Part shown: piece by piece, positions 51,723 through 61,043 of the stretch | Position numbering within the stretch: position 1 is the stretch's first letter | Layout of the letters: each line of letters opens with the position of its first letter | Origin: Streptomyces sp. NBC_00510 | GTDB lineage: Bacteria > Actinomycetota > Actinomycetes > Streptomycetales > Streptomycetaceae | Direction of reading: 5' to 3' | Length of the DNA stretch: 64,000 nucleotides | NCBI GenBank assembly: GCA_036013505.1 | Contig: CP107851.1 | Span: 806,001 to 870,000 of the forward strand | Made by a program: the position numbers and the translations under genes | The notes under the pieces: model-generated | The model's input: the letters and a program-made list of their open reading frames with translations, nothing else | Databases searched by the model: none | Told to the model about the DNA's origin: nothing

Positions 51723-54257
51723 GTGACCACCAGCCCTGCACTGCGCACCCTCGACCGCCGCCGTTTCCTCGCCCTCGCGGGGGGCACCTTCGGGGTCCTG
51801 GCCGCGGGCCAGTTGACCCAGGCGCTCTCCGCGCGCGCCGCGGAACTGGACCCCGCGCCCTTCTCCCTCGGCGTCGCCTCCGGTGACCCGGACCACCACA
51901 GCGTCGTGCTGTGGACCCGCCTGGTGCCCGACCCGCTCGACGCGGAGACCGGCGGCATGCCCGCGACGCCCGTCGAGGTGCGGTGGGAGGTCGCGAAGGA
52001 CGAGTCCTTCCGGAAGGTCGTCGCGAGCGGCGCCGTGACGGCGCTGCCCGAGTCCGCGCACACCGTGCACGTCGTCGTGGACGACCTCGCCCCCGACCGC
52101 TGGTACTGGTACCGCTTCCAGTACGGCGAGGTCCGAAGCCGCACCGGCCGCACCCGGACCATGCCGTCGCCCGGGGCGAAGGCCGACCGGCTGCGGTTCG
52201 CGTTCGTGTCGTGCCAGTCGTGGACGGGCGGCGCCTACCCCGCCTACCGCGACCTGGCGGAGCAGGACCTCGACTTCGTCCTCCACCTCGGCGACTACAT
52301 CTACGAGACGACCGACGGCGGCCTCACCGAGTTCCGCCGCCTGCACGCCCTGTACAAGACCTCGCCCGAACTGCGGGCGGCCCACGCCCGGTTCCCGTTC
52401 TTCGCCACCTGGGACGACCACGAGGTCCAGAACAACTACGCGGCCGACGTGCCGGGTGGCGCCGGTGACGGCCGTCCCTTCCTGGAGCGCCGCGCCAACG
52501 GCTACCAGGCGTACTACGAGCACCTGCCGCTGCGGCCCGAGCAGCGGCCCACCGGCCCGGACGCGCTGATGTACCGTCAGGTGCGGTTCGGGAAGCTCGC
52601 CGAGTTCAGCGTCCTCGACACCCGCCAGTACCGCACCGACCAGGCGTACGGTGACGGCCGCAAGGAACCGGGCCCCGAGGTCTGGAACCCGGAGCGCACG
52701 ATGACCGGCCCGGAGCAGGAGAAGTGGCTGCTCGGCAACCTGGACCGCTCCAAGGCCCGGTGGAACGTCATCGCCCAGCAGACCATCATGGCCGCCTTCG
52801 ACTACGACCTCGGCCCGGGGAAGATCGTCAACCTCGACCAGTGGGACGGGTACGCGGGTGCCCGCGCCCGTATCCTCGACTTCCTCGCCGACCGCGACGT
52901 CGCCAACCCGGTGGTGCTCAGCGGCGACTGGCACACCCACTGGGTCAACGACCTCAAGACCGACTTCGACGACCCGCACGCGCCGGTCGTCGCCACCGAG
53001 TTCGTCGGCACGTCGATCTCCTCGGGCGCCGGCTGGGACGCCGACGTGCGGGCGGGTCTCGTCGCCAACCCGCACGTGAAGTTCTACAACGGCACCTACC
53101 GCGGGTACGTGATGTGCGACGTGACCCGCGACCGGTGGCGCGCCGACCTGCGCATCGTCCTCAAGGGCGACGACGCGGCCTCCCCGGCCTTCACCATCGC
53201 CGCCTTCGAGGTCTGCGACGGGCACCCCGGGGCCCGGCGGATCGACGCCGGCGACGGACTGGTCGGCCGGATCACCGACAAGGTCACCGGCAAGCCGCTC
53301 GCCAACGTCCAGGTGACGGTCACGGCGGCGGACGGCACCCGTTTCGCGGCCGTCACCACCGACACCACCGGCGAGTACCTGGCCTTCGCGCCGCCCGGAC
53401 AGTACGCGGTCGCCGTGGGCGGTGTCGGCTACGAACCGGCGACCGCCACGGCCACCGTGCGCGCGGGCGCGCAGACCCGGGGCGACGTGGCTCTGACGCG
53501 TGCCGCCGTACGGGCCGGCACCGGCCGTCCGGTGCCCGGGCCGCAGTCGCAGGCGGCGGCCACGGACGTCACGCTGTCCAACGGCATGCTGTCGCTGGCC
53601 GTCTCCGCGGGCTCCCAGGACCCGCAGCTGTCCGGGGTCACCCTCGGCAAGCCGCTGGACCTGGCGGCCGTGGGCCACCTGGACCAGCTGGACTGGATGA
53701 ACCTGCCGTACGCCTCGGCGGCGCGGCCGCGCGGGAGCAACGCCTGGCAGCAGCTGACCGTGCGGTCCACCGCCCTGGAGGTGCTCGCCGCGGGCGGCCC
53801 GGTCGCCTCCGCGCGCGCCACCGGGGCGAGCACCCAGGTCCCCGACGTCGAGGTGGTCACGACGTTCGCGATCGGCGACGGCGAGCCCTGGGTGACCGCC
53901 GAGAGCGTCTTCACCAACCGGGGAACGGAGTCCCGCACCTTCTGGCTGGGCGACGTGCTGGACCACGACGGCGCCGGCCAGCGCAGCGGCGTCGCCGGGC
54001 ACGGCACCGTGACCGCCTCCGCCCCGGCCGACTTCGAGCCGACGGCCCCGTGGGTGGGCATGACCGGCTCCGACGGTCAGACGTACGGGCTGCTCTACGA
54101 CGAGCCGGGCTTCACCGTGTACGCCTGCGGGATCTGGGCGATGACCCAGCGTGAGGTGACGATAGAGCCGGGCACCGCGTTCACCCTGCGGCGGCGGATC
54201 GCCGCCGTCGACAACGGCGGCGCGGCCGACCCGTTCGCGGTGCTCGCCTCGCTCTGA
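51723..54257 (+). CDS. phoD: PhoD-like alkaline phosphatase with C-terminal extension
   Basis: 844 aa. The Tat signal is RRRFLALAGGTFGVLAAGQL. The PhoD core (about 40-515) shows SLGVASGDPDHHSVVLWTRL, HLGDYIYETTDGG, WDDHEVQNNYA, LDTRQYRTDQAYG and LSGDWHTHWVND. These metallophosphodiesterases/monoesterases are secreted for phosphate scavenging. Typical PhoD proteins end near 520-560; here a CarboxypepD_reg-like beta module (about 515-590: GLVGRITDKVTGKPLANVQV) and about 250 more residues of beta-rich sequence (VTLSNGMLSLAVSAGSQDPQ onward) follow. GTG at 51723 fits the Tat start; the ribosome site is poor. I saw no clear PHO-box repeats upstream. Confidence 0.92.
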   Translation: MTTSPALRTLDRRRFLALAGGTFGVLAAGQLTQALSARAAELDPAPFSLGVASGDPDHHSVVLWTRLVPDPLDAETGGMPATPVEVRWEVAKDESFRKVVASGAVTALPESAHTVHVVVDDLAPDRWYWYRFQYGEVRSRTGRTRTMPSPGAKADRLRFAFVSCQSWTGGAYPAYRDLAEQDLDFVLHLGDYIYETTDGGLTEFRRLHALYKTSPELRAAHARFPFFATWDDHEVQNNYAADVPGGAGDGRPFLERRANGYQAYYEHLPLRPEQRPTGPDALMYRQVRFGKLAEFSVLDTRQYRTDQAYGDGRKEPGPEVWNPERTMTGPEQEKWLLGNLDRSKARWNVIAQQTIMAAFDYDLGPGKIVNLDQWDGYAGARARILDFLADRDVANPVVLSGDWHTHWVNDLKTDFDDPHAPVVATEFVGTSISSGAGWDADVRAGLVANPHVKFYNGTYRGYVMCDVTRDRWRADLRIVLKGDDAASPAFTIAAFEVCDGHPGARRIDAGDGLVGRITDKVTGKPLANVQVTVTAADGTRFAAVTTDTTGEYLAFAPPGQYAVAVGGVGYEPATATATVRAGAQTRGDVALTRAAVRAGTGRPVPGPQSQAAATDVTLSNGMLSLAVSAGSQDPQLSGVTLGKPLDLAAVGHLDQLDWMNLPYASAARPRGSNAWQQLTVRSTALEVLAAGGPVASARATGASTQVPDVEVVTTFAIGDGEPWVTAESVFTNRGTESRTFWLGDVLDHDGAGQRSGVAGHGTVTASAPADFEPTAPWVGMTGSDGQTYGLLYDEPGFTVYACGIWAMTQREVTIEPGTAFTLRRRIAAVDNGGAADPFAVLASL

Positions 54258-54275
54258 TCCGGGCTCGGAGCCGAC

Positions 54276-54312
54276 GCGGCGGCGGTCCCCCGGTCGCGGG
54301 GACCGCCGCCGC
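54276..54312. terminator. 15-bp bidirectional hairpin between phoD and AKR gene
   Basis: Perfect stem GCGGCGGCGGTCCCC / GGGGACCGCCGCCGC with a 7-nt loop, between convergent stop codons. Confidence 0.8.
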
Positions 54313-54328
54313 CGCAGCGCTCGGCCGG

Positions 54329-55312
54329 TCAGCGGTCGGTGGACTCCAGCGCCCGCGCGGTGTAGCGCGCGCCGCTGACCTCCCGGGCCGGGACTGCGGC
54401 GGCGAGCGCGGCGCGTTCGTCCTGCGACAGGACGAGGTCGGCCGCCGCGGCGTTCTCCTCGAGGTACTTCCGCCGCTTCGTACCGGGGATGGCGACGGCC
54501 CCCCGCGCGTCGACCCAGGCGAGCGCGACCTGGCCCGGTGTCGCACCGCGCGCGTCGGCGATCTCCCGTACGCGCTCAACCAGGACGAGGTTCGCGGCGA
54601 TGTTCTCCGGCGAGAAGCGGGGCAGCCCGCGCCGCGCGTCGTCCGGCGCCAGGTCGTCGACGCTGCGGATGGCCCCGCTGAGGAAGCCGCGGCCCATGGG
54701 CGAGGAGGCGACCAGGCCGATGCCCAGTTCGTCCATCGTCGCCTTGCGGCCGTTGTCCAGCAGGTCCTGGGTGAACAGCGACATCTCCGACTGGACCGCG
54801 GTGAGGGGGTGGACCGCATGGGCCCGGCGGATGGTCTCCGAGGAGACCTCGGAGAGCCCGATGTAGCGGACCTTGCCCGCGGTGACCAGTTCCGCCATCG
54901 CGCCGATGGTGTCCTCGACCGGCGTCCCGGGATCGACCCGGTGCATGAAGTAGAGGTCGATCACGTCCGTGCCCAGGTGGCGCAGCGAGCGCTCCACGGC
55001 CCGGCGGACGTGCTCCGGCCGGCCGTCGAGGGGACCGGGCGTGCCGTCGTCGGCGAAGTCGAGGCCGAACTTCGTCGACAGGACGACCTCGTCCCGGCGG
55101 TGTCCGAGGGCGCGGGCGATCAGCCTCTCGTTCTCGAAGGGGCCGTAGGACTCGGCCGTGTCGATGAACGTGACGCCCAGGTCGACCGCGCGGTTGAGCG
55201 TGATCACGGACTCCCGCTCGTCCCCCGCCCCGTAGTCCACGCTCATCCCCATCGCACCCAGGCCCTGCACCGGCACGCGTAGTCCCTGGCCGCCGAGGTC
55301 CACCGTCCGCAT
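54329..55312 (-). CDS. Aldo/keto reductase
   Basis: 327-aa (beta/alpha)8 NADPH-dependent carbonyl reductase. The catalytic tetrad is visible: Asp and Tyr in FIDTAESYGPFEN, Lys in LSTKFGLDFA, His in DLYFMHRVDPGTP. The cofactor-binding end is AIPGTKRRKYLEEN. It is similar to AKR12/13-type general stress reductases (YajO/Tas-like). ATG at 55312. It is convergent with phoD. The substrate is unknown. Confidence 0.93.
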   Translation of the reverse strand: MRTVDLGGQGLRVPVQGLGAMGMSVDYGAGDERESVITLNRAVDLGVTFIDTAESYGPFENERLIARALGHRRDEVVLSTKFGLDFADDGTPGPLDGRPEHVRRAVERSLRHLGTDVIDLYFMHRVDPGTPVEDTIGAMAELVTAGKVRYIGLSEVSSETIRRAHAVHPLTAVQSEMSLFTQDLLDNGRKATMDELGIGLVASSPMGRGFLSGAIRSVDDLAPDDARRGLPRFSPENIAANLVLVERVREIADARGATPGQVALAWVDARGAVAIPGTKRRKYLEENAAAADLVLSQDERAALAAAVPAREVSGARYTARALESTDR

Positions 55313-55440
55313 CGCGATTCCCTCCCGCAGTGGTGTCGATCCGCCCCGGTGCGCCGGTGCGCACGGCGGTCGTCAGCTACCTGCATGACCGGGCAGCTCC
55401 CGTGTCCGTGACACCGGCGGCGACGGGGTGTGCACCGCGG

Positions 55441-56541
55441 CTACGCGTCCCGGATGGCGTGCACCAGGCCCGCGACGAGGGTCGCCCGTTCGGCCATGGC
55501 GTCGACGACCACGTACTCGTGGTCGGCGTGCGCCCCGCCCCCGACCGCTCCGAGACCGTCGAGGGTCGGCACTCCCAGCGCGGCGGTGTGGTTGCCGTCG
55601 CTTCCGCCGCCGACGGCCCTGCCCTCGATGCCGGGCAGCAACCGCTGCGCCAGGGCGAAGAGCGCGGCGGACGCCGACTCCGGCATCGGGGGCCGCCGGA
55701 CGCCGCCGCGGACCGAGATGGCGGCACCCTCCAGGTGCGGGGTCAGAGCGGCGAAGCCGGCTTCGACACGTTCCTTCTCCTCGGCCGTCTCGACCCGTAC
55801 GTCGGCGACGACGGTCGCCTGCGCGGGCACCACGTTGTCGACGGTCCCCGCCGACGCCACGGTCGGGGTGACGGTCGTACCGGCCTCGGGCCGGCTGAGC
55901 GCCGCGACGGCCAGCACCTGGTGCGCGGCCTCGACGAGGGCGTTGACCCCGGCCTCGGGCTCCAGTCCCGCGTGCGAGGCGCGGCCGGTGACGGTGACCT
56001 CGAACGTGCCGCAGCCCTTGCGGCCCGTCTTCAGCGCCCCGCCCTCGGCCGCGCCCTCGAAGACGAGCACGGCGCCGCAGGCGAGGGCCCGCTCCTCGAT
56101 GAGGGCCCGGGAGTGGGGGGAGCCGACCTCCTCGTCGCAGGTCACCAGGATCTCGACGCCCGACCGGTCCTCCAGGAGCGCCACACCGTGGACGGCCTGC
56201 ACGAGACCGCCCAGCATGTCGAAGACGCCGGGGCCGGTGGCGTGGCCGCCGGCGACGGTGAACGGGCGCCGTGCGAGGGTGCCGAGCGGGAACACCGTGT
56301 CGTGGTGTCCCAGGATCAGCACCTTGGGGTCGCCCCCGGAAGACCAGCGGACGTGCGGCCCGCCGGGGCTCTCGACGCAGACGGCCTGGCCGCCGAGGCG
56401 CCTTTCGATGACGCCGGCGACGGCCTTGGCCGATACCGTCAGGGCGTCGACGTCACGCGAGGGGGACTCGACCTCGACGAGCGTCCTGAGGTCCTCGATC
56501 ATGGCGTCGACACTCACGGGGCCGATCTTGTGCATCGTCAT
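55441..56541 (-). CDS. M20-family metallopeptidase (carboxypeptidase G2-like)
   Basis: 366 aa. Zinc ligands: HHD in ILGHHDTVFPLG, Asp in GPGVFDMLGGL, the Glu pair in TCDEEVGSPHS, and the last His in GAHADHEYVVV. The dimerisation/lid domain is inserted at about 175-280 (VTVTGRASHAGLEPEAGVNA). No signal peptide, so probably cytosolic cleavage of a C-terminal amino acid or N-acyl amide bond. ATG at 56541; 38 bases downstream of the DinB gene stop, so the two may be cotranscribed. Confidence 0.92.
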   Translation of the reverse strand: MTMHKIGPVSVDAMIEDLRTLVEVESPSRDVDALTVSAKAVAGVIERRLGGQAVCVESPGGPHVRWSSGGDPKVLILGHHDTVFPLGTLARRPFTVAGGHATGPGVFDMLGGLVQAVHGVALLEDRSGVEILVTCDEEVGSPHSRALIEERALACGAVLVFEGAAEGGALKTGRKGCGTFEVTVTGRASHAGLEPEAGVNALVEAAHQVLAVAALSRPEAGTTVTPTVASAGTVDNVVPAQATVVADVRVETAEEKERVEAGFAALTPHLEGAAISVRGGVRRPPMPESASAALFALAQRLLPGIEGRAVGGGSDGNHTAALGVPTLDGLGAVGGGAHADHEYVVVDAMAERATLVAGLVHAIRDA

Positions 56542-56580
56542 CCCGCCAGGGTAGTGAGCACACCGGCCGGTACGCTCACG

Positions 56581-57174
56581 TCAGTTGCCGGCCTCGCGTG
56601 CCACGCGCTCGAGCCGGCCGCGGTACTCCTCCCACCAGGCCCGGTCGTCCGAGGGGATGTTGTCGTTGCCCTGCAGGAAGCCGACGCTGCCGTCGATGAG
56701 CTCGCGGAGGATGTCGGCGTGGCCGGCGTGCCGCTGGGTGTCCGCGATCACGCGCACCAGGACGTGGCTGAGGGTCGTCGCCCGGCGGTCCTCCGGCCAC
56801 CACGGGACGTGGCCGACCGCGTCGAGCGGCAGCGCCTCGATCGTGCTGTCCGCGTGCTCCCAGGCCCGGCGGTACAGTCCGGTGATCTCCTCGCGCGTCT
56901 CGTCGGCCGTGGCCCACATGTCCGCGTTGGCCTCCGCGTCCTCCCGGTACCAGGAGGGCCGCTCCGCACCGAAGAACGGCCGCCCGAAGGTGTCGCCCAG
57001 GTAGCCCAGCTCCACACCGGCGGCGTGCTTGACCAGCCCCAGCAGGTTCGTCCCCGTGGGCGTGAGGGGGCGGCGGACGTCGTACTCCGACAGCCCGTCC
57101 ATCTTCCACAGCAGGGTGTCCCGCGCGTCCTGCAGGTACCGGAGGAGGTCCGCCTTGGGATTCGGTTCGATCAT
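56581..57174 (-). CDS. DinB-family (DUF664) protein
   Basis: 197-aa four-helix-bundle protein of the DinB/YfiT metal-binding superfamily. The His triad positions appear in LVKHAAGVELGYLG, SHVLVRVIADTQRHAGHADI and the final His. Family members include mycothiol- or bacillithiol-dependent thiol transferases, so a mycothiol-linked detoxification role is possible. ATG at 57174 follows GGGAGA at wide spacing. Confidence 0.85.
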   Translation of the reverse strand: MIEPNPKADLLRYLQDARDTLLWKMDGLSEYDVRRPLTPTGTNLLGLVKHAAGVELGYLGDTFGRPFFGAERPSWYREDAEANADMWATADETREEITGLYRRAWEHADSTIEALPLDAVGHVPWWPEDRRATTLSHVLVRVIADTQRHAGHADILRELIDGSVGFLQGNDNIPSDDRAWWEEYRGRLERVAREAGN

Positions 57175-57365
57175 GCCGGGAAGTCTCCCACCCGGCACCG
57201 ACAGCGGCCCCCGTGCGCGGGCGGTCGCGGACGCGGAGAAGCCGGGCGGCGCGCAGCGGTCGGCGGTCTGCCCTTCACCCTCCGCTCCCCCGGAGTTCGC
57301 GTGGACGATCTTCGGCCGCGTCAGGGTCGAACCCTGCCCTGTCACCGGATACACCGAGGGGAACC

Positions 57366-58334
57366 ATGCGCGTACGGACCAAGATCGCTTCAGCCGCGGC
57401 AGCCTGCCTTGCGGCGGCGGCACTCATGGCGGCCACGGGCCTCGGATCCGCCGAGGCCTCGACCCCGGCGGTCGCGAAGGCGGCGGTCGCGAAGGCGGCG
57501 GTCGCGAAGGCGGCCCCCACGGAGTACACGGCCGAACTCCGGCACACCTTCGCCGCCTTCGACGCGCGGCAGGGTGTGGCCGTCGACCGGAAGTACTTCT
57601 ACGCCGTCAACAACCAGACCATCACCAAGCACGACAAGGCGACCGGCAAACCTCTCCTGCAGTTCGTCGGCGACGCCGACGGCCCGATCATCCACATGGA
57701 CAGCGCCACCGTGGTCGGCGACAAGCTGTACGCGGCGACCTCGAACTACAACACCACGCCCGAGAAGAGCTCCGTCGAGGTGTTCGACACCCGGACGATG
57801 AAGCACATCGACACCTTCGGCTTCGGCATCGACCGCGGCTCGCTGACCTGGCTGGACCGGCACGACGGGGCGTGGTGGGCGGCCTTCGCCAACTACGACA
57901 AGCCCCCGGCGGGCTCGACGGAGCCGTACGGCGGTACCGACAACACGCAGATCGTCAAACTCGACGACCGGTTCCGGGTCGTGGAGGCCTGGACGCTGCC
58001 GCAGGAACTCCTGGACAAGATCCGGCCGATGAGCAACTCCGGAGGTTCGTGGGGCCCCGACGGCCGGCTGTGGATCACCGGCCACGACTACGACGAGGCC
58101 TACGTGATGGACGTCCCGTCCGAGGGCTCGGACCTGCGCTGGGTGGCGACCGTCAAGCTGCCCGACGTCGAGGGCCAGGCCATCGCCTGGGACCGCTCCG
58201 GCAGGACCCCTGAGCTGTGGACCATCAAGCGCTCCACCGAGCAGGTGCTGGTCTTCCAGGCCCCCTACACCTCGATCGAGGACCCGCACACCCGCCAGTG
58301 GCGGGTCGTCGGCCCGGGCGACTTCGTGGAGTGA
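57366..58334 (+). CDS. Secreted propeller-like protein of unknown function
   Basis: 322 aa. Signal peptide 1-32 (SAAAACLAAAALMAATG...AEAS). It is followed by three exact copies of AVAKA and then a domain with repeated short strands of the WD/NHL or SMP-30-like propeller kind (GVAVDRKYFYAVNNQTITKH, VVGDKLYAATSNYN, GGSWGPDGRLWITGHDYDEA). GAGGGG precedes the ATG. It may process or bind an extracellular ligand; no catalytic motif is evident. A long hairpin follows. Confidence 0.82.
   Translation: MRVRTKIASAAAACLAAAALMAATGLGSAEASTPAVAKAAVAKAAVAKAAPTEYTAELRHTFAAFDARQGVAVDRKYFYAVNNQTITKHDKATGKPLLQFVGDADGPIIHMDSATVVGDKLYAATSNYNTTPEKSSVEVFDTRTMKHIDTFGFGIDRGSLTWLDRHDGAWWAAFANYDKPPAGSTEPYGGTDNTQIVKLDDRFRVVEAWTLPQELLDKIRPMSNSGGSWGPDGRLWITGHDYDEAYVMDVPSEGSDLRWVATVKLPDVEGQAIAWDRSGRTPELWTIKRSTEQVLVFQAPYTSIEDPHTRQWRVVGPGDFVE
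57468..57512 (+). repeat. Three 15-bp tandem repeats in the secreted protein gene
   Basis: Unit GCGGTCGCGAAGGCG repeated three times exactly, encoding AVAKA three times just after the signal peptide cleavage region. In frame and slippage-prone. Confidence 0.9.
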
Positions 58335-58343
58335 CGTCGCTCG

Positions 58344-58386
58344 CGTCCGCCGGGCGCCGTGGGGCACCCACGCCACCCGGCGGACG
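58344..58386 (+). terminator. Long two-part hairpin terminator
   Basis: Outer stem CGTCCGCCGGG / CCCGGCGGACG (11 bp) encloses an inner stem CGTGGG / CCCACG with a 3-nt loop, ten bases past the secreted-protein stop. The rest of 58387-58669 contains no supportable gene. Confidence 0.8.
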
Positions 58387-58669
58387 CCTCCTCATGGCCG
58401 GGGTCCATGTGCGGCCCGTCGATCACGGCGAGGCGGCACCTCTTGTGCGGCAGATCCTCATCGAGCGGCAGCGATTTTCCCGTGTCTGACCCTGCTTGCG
58501 AATGAAGGGTGGCGGCTGCGAGAGTCACGCCGTGCCCTGTCCCCGAACGGCGAGTTCGTCGGGGGCGGCTACCGGGGCGCCGGCAAGCAGCACCATTCCG
58601 CGCCGGGCCCGTGCCCGATGCCATCTCATCCGCCTCCGCACGCCGGCTCCCGGACCAGGCGCATGGGAC

Positions 58670-59638
58670 TCAGAGCTCGGGCAACCGTATGGTCAACCCG
58701 TACAGTCGGGTGGTCTGCATGTCGCTCTGGTTGTCGTCAGTGACCATGAGGACCTTCAAACGACCGTCCGGGGTGGTCCCGGTGATCGTCATGCCCTCGA
58801 TGTTGCCGAGCAGGGGGTTGGCCTGCGACTGCTTGTTCGTGGCTCCGAGCGGCGGGCAGTTGACCATGTCGACCAGCAGGGTCTTGTTCATCAGGGAAAC
58901 GTCGTCCTGGCCGGACAGGTTCTCGACGTGGGTGATGTCGTCCGCTTCGCGCGGGTCGGCGAGATAGACCCGGATGATATTGCCGACGCTCTTGTCGAAG
59001 CCCCGCTCCAGAACGAGGAGCCTGCCGTCACCGGACGCGCAGATGTCCGACAGCAACAGGCCCTTGTCGCGCACGTAGCCCCACTGCACGCCGATCCGGA
59101 ACTCGTCGCCGGTCGTCTCGCGTTTCCACGCCTGGAAACGCACGTAGGCGCTCTCGTCACCCCTCAGCGCGCCCTCCATCGACGCCACCAGGGTGAGGCC
59201 GCCGGGCTGCATGGCGAGGCCCTCGAAGGTCTCGTTGACCACGGCCCGGCCCGCAGGCGCGAGGAGGAGGCTGTCCGGCACCGGCAGCCTGTCGATGAAC
59301 TTTCCCTCCGGGGTGTAGCGACGAACGGCCGGTTCCTCGGAGGCGATCAGGAGCGTGCCGTCCTCATCGAAGACCAGGGCCTCGAAGTCCGTCTCCTTCC
59401 CGTTCTCGTCGTACAGCGCCACGACTTCGACGGGCTCGTGGGTGGCGGCGTCCAGGTGGAAGAGCAAGGAGCGGTCCGCGAGGGCGGCTACACGTCCCTC
59501 GGGGCTGACCGCCAGGGCCGACATGTTGCCGACGAACTTCTCCTCGAAACAGGTCTTGTCGAGGGCATCGGAGAACCATTCGACAACGGCCCAGGCGGAG
59601 CAGGCGTTCGGCTCCGAACCCTCAGAAAATTCGGTCAT
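58670..59638 (-). CDS. Esterase-like-activity-of-phytase domain protein
   Basis: 322-aa probable beta-propeller of the 'esterase-like activity of phytase' type. Strand repeats such as NMSALAVSPEGRVAALADRS, DFEALVFDEDGTLLIASEEP and TFEGLAMQPGGLTLVASMEG carry the acidic FEAL/FEGL motif of that family, and GNIEGMTITGTTPDGRLKVL ends the last blade. Unlike many relatives it has no signal peptide at the chosen ATG (59638, GAAGGGG upstream), so it may be cytoplasmic. Function is unknown. Confidence 0.8.
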   Translation of the reverse strand: MTEFSEGSEPNACSAWAVVEWFSDALDKTCFEEKFVGNMSALAVSPEGRVAALADRSLLFHLDAATHEPVEVVALYDENGKETDFEALVFDEDGTLLIASEEPAVRRYTPEGKFIDRLPVPDSLLLAPAGRAVVNETFEGLAMQPGGLTLVASMEGALRGDESAYVRFQAWKRETTGDEFRIGVQWGYVRDKGLLLSDICASGDGRLLVLERGFDKSVGNIIRVYLADPREADDITHVENLSGQDDVSLMNKTLLVDMVNCPPLGATNKQSQANPLLGNIEGMTITGTTPDGRLKVLMVTDDNQSDMQTTRLYGLTIRLPEL

Positions 59639-60136
59639 CGTAAACCCCTTCACATTGGGTCGAAAACCCTCCACACCGGACTTCTCGGCCGTGCCCGTCA
59701 CCTGGGATGTTCTCGCAGTAAGTTCCGGCGATTCCTCACTACCGCGCGCGAAGGCGTTGCCGCCATGGAGCGATCCCGCTGCGCGGGAGTGATCACGGCG
59801 TCGGAACCCTACTGGATGGCCTCGTTCGCCGGACCGAGTCCGCGGCAGTCCGGCAAGCCAGTGATGACGATGCGCGGCCACGGCGAGGACACGGTCAGCA
59901 CGAGCCGCCCCTGACGCCCCCTGGAGGACCGGATACCGGCGGTCGCGGCGGATGACGCGCAAACCTCACGATGCGACAGTTCGCCCCGCTGTTTGGTGTC
60001 CGATGCGCTCGCGGAAGCGGAAGTCGGTGCGGAACCCGCCGTTTCCGATCCGATCTCATGGCGACAAGGATGCCTGCGGCACGCGATCGGTCGCCCGCAA
60101 GGGAATCGTGTCAGAGGCCTGGTCTAGGTTCGACCC
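59639..60136. other. 498-base gene-poor gap
   Basis: Contains only short open stretches; the longest with a start (ATG 59765, 49 codons) has no recognisable family and mixed codon usage. A TAGGTT -10-like box ten bases before the gene at 60137 is the only regulatory hint. It may be decayed sequence. Confidence 0.4.
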
Positions 60137-60883
60137 ATGCACGAGAGCCGTTCCAGCGCCGGGGCGCCCCTTGAGCCCGGCGTGCCGCCCTACCAGGTGG
60201 TCCTGGCGGAGACCGATTGGAGCTCGCTCCAAACTGCTTTCGGGAGCGGCGAGGACCTTCCCGACGTCCTCGCGCGGCTGTTGGAGCCCGATCCCAAGAT
60301 CCAGGTCACCGCTTTGTCGGAGCTGGGTGAGATGGTCAACCACCAGAACAGCATCTACGAGGCCACCGCACCCGTCGCCCTGTACGTCGCCGGCATCCTC
60401 ACCCACCCGGCGGCCGCGAACCTCCGGGCCTACCGCAACGTCCCGATCCGCGCGACGCTGTTGAACTGGCTGGTTTCCACGGCCTACGACGCCTCCGACG
60501 AGATCGCCGGCCGCATCGAGCAGTGGTTCCCCGGTTTCCTCACCCACGACACGACCATGGCGTCCTTCCGGGACCTGCGCCCGATGCTCTACCGGGCCGT
60601 CGCTCCCTTCGTGCAGGACGGCCACGAGAACGTGCGCGAAGCCGCCGTCATCGCCGCGCTCATCCTCGCCGAACACCCCGCGCTCGCCGAGCAGCGTGAT
60701 CACCTCGCCGTGCACGCGCGCCACGTCCTCGACACCAACGGCCACGAGCCCACCCGCCGCATCGCCCGGAGGGCCCTTGAAGCGTGGGGCCACGACGTCC
60801 CCGGCCCCGAACCTTTCCGGGCGGAGCCCTGGGACCGGGGGCCGCACAGCGACGGCCGCGGCGATCTCGAACCTCCCTTCTGA
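60137..60883 (+). CDS. HEAT-like helical repeat protein
   Basis: 248 aa. The helical repeat pattern (LPDVLARLLEPDPKIQVTAL, SELGEMVNHQNSIYEATAPV, VREAAVIAALILAEHPALAE) shares its N-terminal organisation with the 741-residue HEAT protein at 38403 (W-x2-L, DxPxxL-x2-L, ..EL..x3HQxxxYxAT). The tail is disordered and acidic/basic mixed. No partner gene is recognised. Confidence 0.78.
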   Translation: MHESRSSAGAPLEPGVPPYQVVLAETDWSSLQTAFGSGEDLPDVLARLLEPDPKIQVTALSELGEMVNHQNSIYEATAPVALYVAGILTHPAAANLRAYRNVPIRATLLNWLVSTAYDASDEIAGRIEQWFPGFLTHDTTMASFRDLRPMLYRAVAPFVQDGHENVREAAVIAALILAEHPALAEQRDHLAVHARHVLDTNGHEPTRRIARRALEAWGHDVPGPEPFRAEPWDRGPHSDGRGDLEPPF

Positions 60884-61043
60884 CCCATACGCGCAGGGCC
60901 CACCGGCGGAACACCGCGGCAGGTGGGAGACACGAGCCCAAGGACGCGCGACTTCCGCGGACCCGCGAAGGGCGTCCGGGGGCGGACGCGGTATCAGATG
61001 TCGCACCCGCGGGGTGCGATCAAGGATCGCCTACGATCCAGCC

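Noticed and set aside
50934..54002. 1022-codon minus-strand frame joined to the P-loop NTPase
   Set aside because: Only the last 192 codons have a protein signature; the upstream part is the antisense of phoD.
55386..55412. TGTCACG-N16-GGTC on the minus strand upstream of the aldo/keto reductase gene
   Set aside because: The -10 is imperfect and the TCCCTG extension found at the other ECF41 sites is absent; chance match likely.
59765..59914. 49-codon frame in the gap after the esterase-like gene
   Set aside because: No recognisable family, no clear ribosome site, mixed codon usage.
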